Shown piece by piece: positions 1 to 7,409 of a DNA stretch of 64,000 nt. Numbering within the stretch: the first letter of the stretch is position 1; each line of letters opens with the position of its first letter. Made by a program: the position numbers and the translations under genes. The stretch lies in NCBI GenBank assembly GCA_964235495.1, contig CAXSAX010000004.1:1-64000 (forward strand), written 5' to 3'. The DNA is from LMUY01 sp964235495. Its GTDB lineage: Bacteria > Pseudomonadota > Alphaproteobacteria > Acetobacterales > Acetobacteraceae. The notes beneath the pieces were generated by a model, which had not been told where the DNA came from, did not search any database, and saw nothing but the letters and a program-made list of their open reading frames with translations.

Positions 1-57
1 TCAGGAATACCTCTGGTGAAAGCCTCAGGATGTCCACAAAACCGGGGCAATCCCATG
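1..57 (-). mobile_element. possible terminal end of an IS3-like insertion sequence
   Basis: Read on the minus strand, this edge contains a GCCCCGGTTTTGTGGACATC stretch followed by a short AG-rich leader. It resembles, from memory, the left ends of IS3-family elements just before their orfA. The element itself would lie outside the window to the left, so neither an open reading frame nor the partner inverted repeat can be seen. This is a weak pattern call. Confidence 0.22.
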
Positions 58-423
58 CAACGCCTAACCCAATCATGCCCGGCGTTGGCCGGAGCTTGCC
101 CGAAAGTGGCAGATGCTCTGCTCTGCCAGGCAATGCAGATAGCTGCCTGTGATGCGTGCAACAGCGTGGCCGAATGCTTCGTCCACTGGCTGCTGATAGC
201 CGATGATCGAGTTTACGGACCCGATTTGTGCATCAAGCATCAAACACTATCGAACAACTTGGGCGTGTGCCGCTACGACAGGATCGCTATTCTGGATCGG
301 GCTGGACTGGAGCGGCAAGCCAGTCTGCCATTTGACACGGCCATCCGGAAATCCTTTGCGCGAGGTGCGAACGGTTGGAAAGCGGCCACGTTGGCACCCG
401 CTGGCTATACCTCTCTCGCAGCC
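58..423. other. no gene seen downstream of cheB
   Basis: Open frames exist here on the plus strand, but they run on into the antisense of cheB and match no family I know. The stretch lies between the possible insertion sequence end and the cheB stop codon. No tRNA, clear terminator or repeat was found. Confidence 0.4.
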
Positions 424-1518
424 TCAAGGCGCAGGCCAGAACAGATCATGCGGAGCGGCATTGCAGGTCGCCAGGATTTCCCCCGGCAAGTCGTCCAACG
501 CGGCCTGGCGCTCCACCGCCAGCATCTCGAATGCCACCTTCGGCATACCGTACACCACGCTGCTGACCGCGTCCTGGCCGAATGTGCGCGCCCCGGCCTG
601 CCGCATGGCAAGCAAGCCGCTAGCGCCGTCTCGACCCATGCCCGTCAAGATAACACCAACCCCGCGGGGGCCCGCCACCTTGGCCACCGACGCGAACAGC
701 ACGTCTACCGAGGGGCGGTGACCATTAACTGGGCTCTGCTCTGGCAGGGTGCAGTGCCACTGTCCGCTGCTGCCTGATATGGCCAAGTGACGCCCGCCAG
801 GCGCCAAGAGCACTTGGCCCGGCAGCAGCGGAGCTCCTTCCTCCGCCTCGGCAACGCGGGCCGCGCTACACTGGTCCAACCGGAGCGCGAAGCTGCGGGT
901 GAAACCTTCCGGCATGTGCTGAGTGATGACGGTCGGAGGACAATTTGCAGGAAAGCGGGAAACGATGGCTAGCAACGCCTCCACCCCGCCCGTTGACGCA
1001 CCGACTGCCACCAAGCGGCCATTCGGTTCGAACAACAGCGGGGATGAACCCGGTGCTGCAGCGCGGACGCACCCGTCAGCAGCACTTCGCTGGCGGAGAC
1101 CCGAGGCGCGTACGTTGGCCAACGCCGCCGCACGTATAATCTCCGGCAAGCTGGTGAAGCCATTGTCCAAACCCGGCTTGGCCACGCACTCCACCGCGCC
1201 CAACTCCAATGCCTGCAGTGTCTTCTTAGCGCCTCTGGCAGTCAGCATGGAAACCATCACAACGGGCATTGGATGAGTTCGCATCAGATGGCCCAGGAAC
1301 TCCAAGCCGTCCATGCCGGGCATCTCGATATCGAGGGTGATCACGTCGGGTTCCATCACCCGGATCAGAGCTTGCGCCTCGACTGCGTTGGCAGCTTTGC
1401 CCACCACAATAATGTCATTGTCCTGACTCAGTGCTCGGCTGATTATGCTGCGCATGGCAGCGGAGTCATCGACGACGACGACACGGATCGAGGCCCCGCC
1501 CGGCGTCAGGTGAGTCAT
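424..1518 (-). CDS. cheB: CheB chemotaxis methylesterase/glutaminase
   Basis: Two-domain chemotaxis response regulator that removes methyl groups from, and deamidates, chemoreceptor glutamates/glutamines. Receiver domain at about residues 11-130, with acidic pair Asp17/Asp18 and phosphoacceptor Asp63 in the LDIEMPGMDG motif. The C-terminal esterase domain (about 167-355) carries the catalytic triad Ser175 (GASTGG), His201 (QHMPEGF) and Asp297 (GMGRDGA). The length of 364 aa is normal for the family. The start overlaps the cheR stop by 4 nt (ATGA), so the two are translationally coupled. No cheA, cheW, cheY or receptor gene is visible next to it, although the left side of the window is cut off. 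Confidence 0.95.
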   Translation of the reverse strand: MTHLTPGGASIRVVVVDDSAAMRSIISRALSQDNDIIVVGKAANAVEAQALIRVMEPDVITLDIEMPGMDGLEFLGHLMRTHPMPVVMVSMLTARGAKKTLQALELGAVECVAKPGLDNGFTSLPEIIRAAALANVRASGLRQRSAADGCVRAAAPGSSPLLFEPNGRLVAVGASTGGVEALLAIVSRFPANCPPTVITQHMPEGFTRSFALRLDQCSAARVAEAEEGAPLLPGQVLLAPGGRHLAISGSSGQWHCTLPEQSPVNGHRPSVDVLFASVAKVAGPRGVGVILTGMGRDGASGLLAMRQAGARTFGQDAVSSVVYGMPKVAFEMLAVERQAALDDLPGEILATCNAAPHDLFWPAP

Positions 1519-2396
1519 GGTGCACTCCGGCGCTGGTAGGTCGTGATGCCGACGACGTCAAAGCGCGCCATCGCAGGTCCGCTAAGCTGTTCGGAGCGTC
1601 CTATGTACAGCAAGCCTTGGTTGGCCAAGTAGGGCGGAAAACGCTGCCACATTGCTGCCTGCGTCGCAGCGTCAAAATAGATGGCGACGTTGCGGCACAT
1701 GATAATGTCGAATGGGCCGCGCACCGGCCAGTTGCCGATCAGGTTAAGCGGTCGGAACACAACGAGTCGCCGCACCGTCTCGTTCAGGGTGAACGTACCG
1801 TCCGCCGCCGGGTCAAACCACCGCGCCCGCATGGCGCCTGGTATGTGATTGAGGCATTCCAAGCCGTAGCCACCGGCTGCCGCCCGAGCGAGCGCGTCGG
1901 GATCGATGTCCGTCGCGATCACCCGCACATCCAGCCGCGCCGCGTTGGGGGCCAGTTGCAGAATGGTGAACGCGATCGAGTAGGGTTCCTGCCCGGTCGA
2001 GCAACCAGCCGACCAAATGCGCACGCGGCGACCGCTCTGGGCCGCTTGCAGCAGGCGTGGCAGCACGGTGGCGCGTAAATGGTCGAAGTGATGCGGCTCC
2101 CTAAAGAACCGCGTGAAATTGGTGGTGAGCGCGGCCACCATGCGGCCCCGTTCCTCGCCGCCATGAGCGGATTCGAGCAGGTCACGATATTGCGAGAAGT
2201 CCGATAGGTTAAGCGCGCGCAATCGTTTGGCCAGGCGCAAATACAGCAGCCCTGCTTTACCTGGCCCGAGCGCAATTCCTGCCTCATTGCGCAACATGGC
2301 CGCGAGCGCCTCAAAGTCGGTGGCAGCCAGGGTGTAGTCACCCTCCACCAAACTGGCTTCCGCAGCCACTCCGACTGCCATGGAGCTATAGGTCAT
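1515..2396 (-). CDS. cheR: CheR chemoreceptor methyltransferase
   Basis: S-adenosylmethionine-dependent O-methyltransferase that methylates glutamates of chemoreceptors and opposes CheB. An all-alpha N-terminal domain (about 25-95) is followed by a Rossmann methyltransferase domain with the SAM-binding motif AGCSTGQEPYS beginning at Ala130. The conserved MCRNVAIYFD segment begins at Met233. The length of 293 aa is typical. It is the first gene of the cheR-cheB pair. No TPR or other C-terminal extension is seen, so it looks like a stand-alone CheR. Its receptors must be encoded elsewhere. Confidence 0.95.
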   Translation of the reverse strand: MTYSSMAVGVAAEASLVEGDYTLAATDFEALAAMLRNEAGIALGPGKAGLLYLRLAKRLRALNLSDFSQYRDLLESAHGGEERGRMVAALTTNFTRFFREPHHFDHLRATVLPRLLQAAQSGRRVRIWSAGCSTGQEPYSIAFTILQLAPNAARLDVRVIATDIDPDALARAAAGGYGLECLNHIPGAMRARWFDPAADGTFTLNETVRRLVVFRPLNLIGNWPVRGPFDIIMCRNVAIYFDAATQAAMWQRFPPYLANQGLLYIGRSEQLSGPAMARFDVVGITTYQRRSAP

Positions 2397-2750
2397 ACAA
2401 AGGCTGCACCTAATCTAGTCATACGCAATTCCCGTAATCACGTTATAGAAGGCAAGTCTGCGGCAGCAGGACGGATAGTGGACTCATGCAAGCTCCTGGT
2501 TGCGGGGCAGTCTCGGGCAGCTGCCATAACAAAGGGTGAAAGCCTGGCTTACGGCCCACGGTGCACCCGCAACCGAAGCAGTTCATGTCCTCTCGCGCCC
2601 TATGATAGTAGGGCTCAGGCGAATATTGGCGTCTAGCTTTGTTTGGTGTATGAGACTCGTCAGCTGGGATCGGTAATGCCCGGCGCAGCTGCTCCAAAGT
2701 CGCAGCGAGGCTTCAATTCGAGGATAGTAGCCGCGTTGCTCACCTGAAAA
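2397..2750. other. intergenic region between divergent cheR and a coiled-coil gene
   Basis: About 350 bases with lower GC than the flanks, which should hold the promoters of cheR (leftward) and of the rightward coiled-coil gene. An 84-codon minus-strand frame (2443-2697) has no recognisable features and odd composition, so I do not call it. No convincing -35/-10 pair or operator stood out. Confidence 0.4.
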
Positions 2751-2756
2751 GTGCTC

Positions 2757-3449
2757 ATGGCCCCTTTATCGATCCCAAGCGATCCCGAAACCTCAAACTT
2801 GGAGGCGGATGAAGCACGCATGCGGCGCTCCCTTGAGCGTGCCGGCGGCCCTCAACCGGCAGTGCGGCCGCAACCCAGCACAGCCTTTGATAACTTCCAA
2901 TCTCGTGGCCCAGCCACCCGCCCTCGGCAGCGTTTTGTGCAGGATGGCGAAGTGCCAGTCACCCTGGTCAGCCGACCACGCCAGGGCGAGCCTGGCCCGG
3001 TGTCGCAAAGCCGACTCGCTGCCTCAGAATCTGCGCTGGCGACCGAGCGGACAGCCCGCACCAAGGTCGAGCGTTCTCTTCAAGCAGCCCTGGCCACTTT
3101 GCAGGATTTACAAACCAAGCAGCGCCATGGGGAGCTTGCTCACCAAGAAGAGCTGCAAGCAGCCGTTGCCGAGCGCCAGGCCGCTGAGGCTCGGCTTGTG
3201 GACACTGATGCCCGACTGGCGGAACAGGCTAATCGCGCAGCCCGACTAGAGGCAGAACTGGCGGGTTTGCGCGTCACTCCGCCGATTCCAGCAGCACGGA
3301 CCCAGTTCCTATCCGAAATTCCGCCGAAGCCCAAGCGGGGACCCGGTAAACCGCGCAAGTCAGCTACTGCGCGTGCGCCGCGAGAGCCTAAGCCAGTCAA
3401 GTGGTGGCTTGGCCAAACGGCTAAGGTGCGCGCGCCCAAAATAGACTGA
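2757..3449 (+). CDS. hypothetical coiled-coil protein with basic C-terminus
   Basis: I do not recognise a family of known function. The 230-residue product has no signal peptide or membrane segment. A Pro/Arg-rich N-terminal third is followed by an Ala/Glu/Gln-rich heptad-like stretch (about residues 80-170) that should form a coiled coil. A Lys/Arg/Pro-rich tail follows and includes KPKRGPGKPRK and PVKWWLG. The basic tail could bind nucleic acid or an acidic partner (inference). The start is taken at ATG 2757; an upstream in-frame GTG at 2751 would add two residues. It stands alone in a gene-poor, lower-GC zone. Confidence 0.6.
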   Translation: MAPLSIPSDPETSNLEADEARMRRSLERAGGPQPAVRPQPSTAFDNFQSRGPATRPRQRFVQDGEVPVTLVSRPRQGEPGPVSQSRLAASESALATERTARTKVERSLQAALATLQDLQTKQRHGELAHQEELQAAVAERQAAEARLVDTDARLAEQANRAARLEAELAGLRVTPPIPAARTQFLSEIPPKPKRGPGKPRKSATARAPREPKPVKWWLGQTAKVRAPKID

Positions 3450-3537
3450 CCGCTGTTTTTACTGTGGAGGCAGCTACCCTATTTTGTTGCAACAGGCTTC
3501 AAACTAGAAAATAGCTGTTGAGAAGGTCTAGAAGAAG

Positions 3538-3570
3538 CGAGATGAAGCGCTCTACTATCGCTTCATCTCG
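3538..3570. terminator. perfect 12-bp inverted repeat downstream of the coiled-coil gene
   Basis: CGAGATGAAGCG (3538-3549) and CGCTTCATCTCG (3559-3570) are exact reverse complements separated by a 9-nt loop. There is no T-run after the stem, so it is not a classical intrinsic terminator. It lies 88 nt after a stop codon and may act as a 3'-end stabiliser, a bidirectional terminator or a protein-binding palindrome. Confidence 0.5.
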
Positions 3571-3897
3571 GCCGCAGCGCACTTACTGCTGTACTGTTTT
3601 ATATTAGCCGAGAGCAGCACGTGTCAGGACACCGTACATCGGCACCAGACTAGCCCCTTACGCGTAGAAGCTGGCATCGCCTGTCATAAGTTGATTCGGC
3701 GTCCTTGCGAGATGACCCCAAGATGGCCCGCTTTTGACTACGTGGATCATCCTACAGCGAGGGATAAAGCACTACCTTGTTGATGTCTCTGTAAACATTG
3801 GCCTGCAAAAGCAACAACATAGCAAGCGTTGAGCCGCACCATAGCTGTTCGATCCTCTCGGACTACTGTCCCAGCCAACAGCTATCCATAGGCTACC
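3571..3897. other. gene-free, lower-GC stretch before a pseudogene
   Basis: No supported gene. Short frames are broken by many stops and composition is less GC-rich than the surroundings. Together with the DUF4214/FG-GAP remnant that follows, it probably represents decayed accessory DNA. Confidence 0.4.
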
Positions 3898-4428
3898 GTG
3901 TTGCTGGACATCAACGGCGACGGTAGCTCCAAGCCGATCGTGGCTGATGACGGGACGCAATCGGTGTTTGTTTCGCTAAGTGGCTGCGCAGGGCCCGGCC
4001 ATGCCTTCAGGTCACGTTGGTTGCGGAACGCGCCATGCCGCGTCGAACTGAGTTTGCTTCAGCCGCACGCCGGACATGCGTGGTCTAGACTGCCGGACAA
4101 TGGCAAAACGCCGCTCTACGACGCGGCCGGGTTTACCTGGAGCAACGAGTTCGCCGGGCTATGCCGTGGCTTGGGCAACAGGGCGTTCGTGGACGCGTTA
4201 TACCATAACGTGCCGCACCGTGCGGGTGATGCCATGGCCCGCAGCTTCTGGACAGACGCCTGAGTACCAGCAACTGAGGCGCACGTCCTACTTGGCTTCT
4301 CCGACTCGCCGGAGAACCGGGTCGCGGCCGCTTCAACCACGCATGACGGCTGGGTTTTCATGCCAAGTCGTCAGGACTGGCTCCCAGGATTTGACAGCGG
4401 CGCTGCGCTGGGCAGTTTGCCACCATGA
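3898..4428 (+). pseudogene. eroded FG-GAP/DUF4214 surface-protein remnant
   Basis: One frame holds an FG-GAP/VCBS-like segment, LLDINGDG...VFVSLS (3901-3978). It then holds a DUF4214-like segment: RLPDN (about 4090), AGFTWSNEFAGL, NRAFVDALYHNV and RAGDAMARSFWTDA. A TGA at 4261-4263 interrupts the frame. After it the same frame continues with EAHVLLGFSDSPENR, the usual DUF4214 ending, and runs to a TGA at 4426-4428. Segments between the conserved blocks look deleted or scrambled. DUF4214 and FG-GAP modules are typical of large secreted/surface proteins in Acetobacteraceae. No valid start or signal peptide remains, so I call it a decayed gene end. Confidence 0.6.
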
Positions 4429-4465
4429 CCAACCACCGCGCTCGCAATCCAGCTACCGACCCACC

Positions 4466-5542
4466 GTGAGGGTCATTTTCATCGGCCTGTCCATAACGTC
4501 GTCTTGGGGCAACGGGCATGCGACGACCTACCGCTCGCTGATCTCTGGCCTTGCCCAGGCCGGCCATGAGGTGCTGTTCCTGGAACAGGACCAGCCCTGG
4601 TATCGCGACCACCGCGACTTGCCGTACCCACCCTATTGCCGCACCGCGCTGTACGCCAGCACGGTCGAGTTGACGTCCTGTTACGCCGAGCCGATCGCGG
4701 AGGCAGACTTGGTGGTGGTTGGATCCTACGTCGCGGACGGGCAGGACGTCTGCCGCCTAGTACAGCGGGCCGCGCGCGGGGTGGCGGCGTTCTACGACAT
4801 CGACACCCCCATCACCCTCGCGGCCCTCGCGGACGGCCGCTGCGATTACATCACGCCTGAGCTGGTGCGCGGCTTCCCGCTTTACCTGTCTTTCACCGGC
4901 GGCCCGACCCTCCGCCACATCGAGCAGAGATACGGCGCGCCCGCCGCTCGCGCGCTATACTGCTCTGCCGACCCGGCGCTGAACGCCCCCGACCCGGCGG
5001 TACGCCACGCGTACGACCTGGGCTACCTCGGCACCTACTCGTCCGACCGGCAACCCACGCTGGAGCGGCTGCTGTGCGAACCCGCTCGCGCCTGGCCGCA
5101 AGGCCGGTTCGACGTCACCGGGCCGCAATATCCGCCGATCGACTGGCCCGCCAACGTGGCGCGGGGCGAGCACGCGCCGCCGGACCTGCACCGGCTGTTC
5201 TACGCCTCCCAGCGCTACACCCTGAACGTCACCCGCGCCGACATGGTCCGCGCCGGCTACAGCCCCAGCGTCCGCCTGTTCGAGGCCGCGGCTTGCGGCA
5301 CGCCCATCATCAGCGACTGGTGGCCGGGGCTCGACACGTTGTTCGAGCCGGGAACCGAAATCGTGGTGGCGCACGACGCGGCCGACGTGCTGCATGCCTT
5401 GCGCGACGTGCCGGAGGCAGCGCGGGCGGCCATGGCCGAACGAGCGCGGGCACGCGTGTTGCAAAGCCACACCGGGCGGCACCGCGCGGCGGAGCTGATC
5501 GGATATGCCGAGGAGGTCGCACGTTCTGGACTTCGATCCTGA
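4466..5542 (+). CDS. CgeB-type glycosyltransferase
   Basis: Probable GT-B glycosyltransferase related to the CgeB spore-maturation family. The N-terminus VRVIFIGLSITSSWGNGHAT is the first Rossmann strand and glycine-rich loop. The C-terminal half carries YSPSVRLFEAAACGTPIIS with Glu273, the acidic residue expected to contact the sugar nucleotide. I choose GTG 4466 (358 aa) because the preceding in-frame codons, back to 4076, run through the DUF4214 pseudogene in another frame. No strong Shine-Dalgarno site is visible. Its 3' end overlaps the next gene by 38 nt, so it is coupled to alpha-glucan hydrolases. Its acceptor is unknown, but an alpha-glucan or glycoside is a reasonable inference. Confidence 0.75.
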   Translation: MRVIFIGLSITSSWGNGHATTYRSLISGLAQAGHEVLFLEQDQPWYRDHRDLPYPPYCRTALYASTVELTSCYAEPIAEADLVVVGSYVADGQDVCRLVQRAARGVAAFYDIDTPITLAALADGRCDYITPELVRGFPLYLSFTGGPTLRHIEQRYGAPAARALYCSADPALNAPDPAVRHAYDLGYLGTYSSDRQPTLERLLCEPARAWPQGRFDVTGPQYPPIDWPANVARGEHAPPDLHRLFYASQRYTLNVTRADMVRAGYSPSVRLFEAAACGTPIISDWWPGLDTLFEPGTEIVVAHDAADVLHALRDVPEAARAAMAERARARVLQSHTGRHRAAELIGYAEEVARSGLRS

Positions 5543-7409
5543 TGCCGAATGGCTGGAAGCGGACGGCCAGGGCGGGTTCGCTTCCGGCATGGCCGGGCTG
5601 GTCCGCACCCGGCGCTACCACGCGCTGCTGCTGGCCGCTGACCCCTCCCCGTCGCGCCGCTTCGTGCTGATCAACGGCTTGGAGGCCTGGGTGGAGACAC
5701 CGGGTGGCCGATTTGCGCTCAGCAGCCAGGCCTATGCGCCCGACTCCGTATTCCCGGACGGGCGCTGGCACATCACCCGCTTCACCGCTCAGCCCTGGCC
5801 CTGCTGGCACTTCATCTTGCCAAACGGCACTTGCGTGACCCAGGAGCTGTTCGTCGCCCGGGGCTCTGCCGAGACGGTGCTGCGCTGGCAGGCCGACCGT
5901 CCGGTGCGGCTGTCCGTCCGCCCCCTGCTGTCTGGCCGCGATTACCACGCCCTGCACCGCGAGAACCCGGCGTTCGACGCCACGACCCGGCACGAGGGCG
6001 GCGCGCTTGCCTGGCGGCCGTATCCTGGCGTGCCCGCCATCACCGCCCGCGGCAACTTCACCTGGGCGGACGGCCCCGACTGGTATCGCTCCTTCACCTA
6101 CGCCGCCGAGGTCGCCCGCGGCCTGAACGACGGCGAGGACCTGCTCTCCCCCGGCACCTTCACCTGGGAAGGCGGCGGGCCGGCCGTGCTGGTGCTGCGC
6201 GCCGGGTCCGCCGGCACGGCAGAGGTCGCGGCGCTGGAAGCGGGGGAGCGCAGCCGCCGCGCCCGCCCAGCCCAGGACGTGGCGGCTGATGCCTATCTCT
6301 GCACCCGTGGCGACAGGCAAACCGTGCTGGCCGGGTTCCCATGGTTCACCGACTGGGGCCGCGACACTTTCATCGCCCTGCGTGGCCTGCTGATCGCCCG
6401 TGGCCGGCTGCTGGAGGCGGCAGACATCCTGCTAGCCTGGGCCGGGCATGTCAGCGAGGGAATGCTGCCAAACCGCTTCCCCGACGGCGACGGCCCGCCC
6501 GAGTACAACGCGGCCGACGCCTCGCTCTGGTTCATTGTGGCGGCGCACGAGCTGATTGAGGCCGGCACGGCCGCTGGCGTCGCGGAGCGCCTGCGCGCCG
6601 CCGCCATCACCATCCTGGAGGGCTACACCGCCGGCACCCGCTACGGCATCGCCGCCGATCCTGGGGATGGGCTGTTGCGGGCCGGCGTGCCCGGCGTGCA
6701 GCTCACCTGGATGGATGCGAAGACAGGGGACCACGTTGTCACCCCGCGCATCGGCAAGCCCGTGGAGCTGCAGGCGCTCTGGGTCAACGCGCTGGCCATC
6801 GCCGGGCGCTGGCCAGGCGGCAGCCGGTGGGTGGGCGCGGCGCTGCGAGCGCGGGACAGCGTGACCACCCTGTTCTCAGACCGCGACACTGGCGGGCTGA
6901 TCGACGTGCTGGACGCGGATGGCGTGCCTGGCGCGCGTGACCGCCGGGTGCGGCCGAACCAAGTGCTGGCGGCGGGTGGCCTACCGATTCCCGTGCTGAC
7001 CCCGCGCCAGGTGGCCGGCGTGGTGGTGCTGGCGGAGCGCACGCTGCTGACGCCGCTTGGCCTGCGCACCCTGGCGCCGGACGACCCGGCCTACTGCCCC
7101 CAGTACCGCGGCGGTCCGGCCGCGCGAGATGCTGCTTACCATCAGGGCACCGCGTGGCCTTGGCTGCTGGGATCGTTCGTCGCCGCCTGGCTCGCGACCC
7201 GCGGCGGCACGGCGGAGGCGAAGGCGGAGGGCCGCGCGCGCTTCCTGCCGCCGCTGTACGCGCACCTGGGCGTCGCCGGGCTGGGCCACGTGTCGGAGGT
7301 GGCGGACGGCGACGCGCCGCACGCGCCGGGCGGTTGCCCGTTCCAGGCGTGGTCGCTGGGCGAGTTGATCCGGATTGAAGCCATACTGGGAGTCGCTGAT
7401 GGACGCTGA
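5505..7409 (+). CDS. amylo-alpha-1,6-glucosidase (GH133-type glycogen debranching enzyme)
   Basis: Debranching enzyme of the archaeal/bacterial GDE type, predicted to hydrolyse alpha-1,6 branch glucose in glycogen-like glucans in the cytoplasm. The N-terminal beta-sandwich domain (about 1-235) begins with the family pattern DPDAEWLEADGQGGFASG and RRYHALLLA. The C-terminal (alpha/alpha)6 barrel has the signature PWFTDWGRDTFIALRGL at about residues 279-295, then LPNRFPDGDGPPEYNAADA and the late YHQGTAWPWLLG. The length of 634 aa fits the family. Overlaps on both sides show it sits in a tight operon. I am sure of the family but not of the exact substrate. Confidence 0.9.
   Translation: MPRRSHVLDFDPDAEWLEADGQGGFASGMAGLVRTRRYHALLLAADPSPSRRFVLINGLEAWVETPGGRFALSSQAYAPDSVFPDGRWHITRFTAQPWPCWHFILPNGTCVTQELFVARGSAETVLRWQADRPVRLSVRPLLSGRDYHALHRENPAFDATTRHEGGALAWRPYPGVPAITARGNFTWADGPDWYRSFTYAAEVARGLNDGEDLLSPGTFTWEGGGPAVLVLRAGSAGTAEVAALEAGERSRRARPAQDVAADAYLCTRGDRQTVLAGFPWFTDWGRDTFIALRGLLIARGRLLEAADILLAWAGHVSEGMLPNRFPDGDGPPEYNAADASLWFIVAAHELIEAGTAAGVAERLRAAAITILEGYTAGTRYGIAADPGDGLLRAGVPGVQLTWMDAKTGDHVVTPRIGKPVELQALWVNALAIAGRWPGGSRWVGAALRARDSVTTLFSDRDTGGLIDVLDADGVPGARDRRVRPNQVLAAGGLPIPVLTPRQVAGVVVLAERTLLTPLGLRTLAPDDPAYCPQYRGGPAARDAAYHQGTAWPWLLGSFVAAWLATRGGTAEAKAEGRARFLPPLYAHLGVAGLGHVSEVADGDAPHAPGGCPFQAWSLGELIRIEAILGVADGR

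Noticed and set aside
16..777. 253-codon plus-strand frame over the left edge and the end of cheB
   Set aside because: Over half is antisense to cheB and the rest matches no family.
2443..2697. 84-codon minus-strand frame upstream of cheR
   Set aside because: No ribosome binding site, odd Pro/Cys/His composition and no family; the region better fits a divergent promoter zone.
4076..4465. Upstream extension of the CgeB-type glycosyltransferase frame to 4076
   Set aside because: This part lies over the DUF4214 remnant read in another frame, has shadow-like composition, and the family N-terminus begins at GTG 4466.
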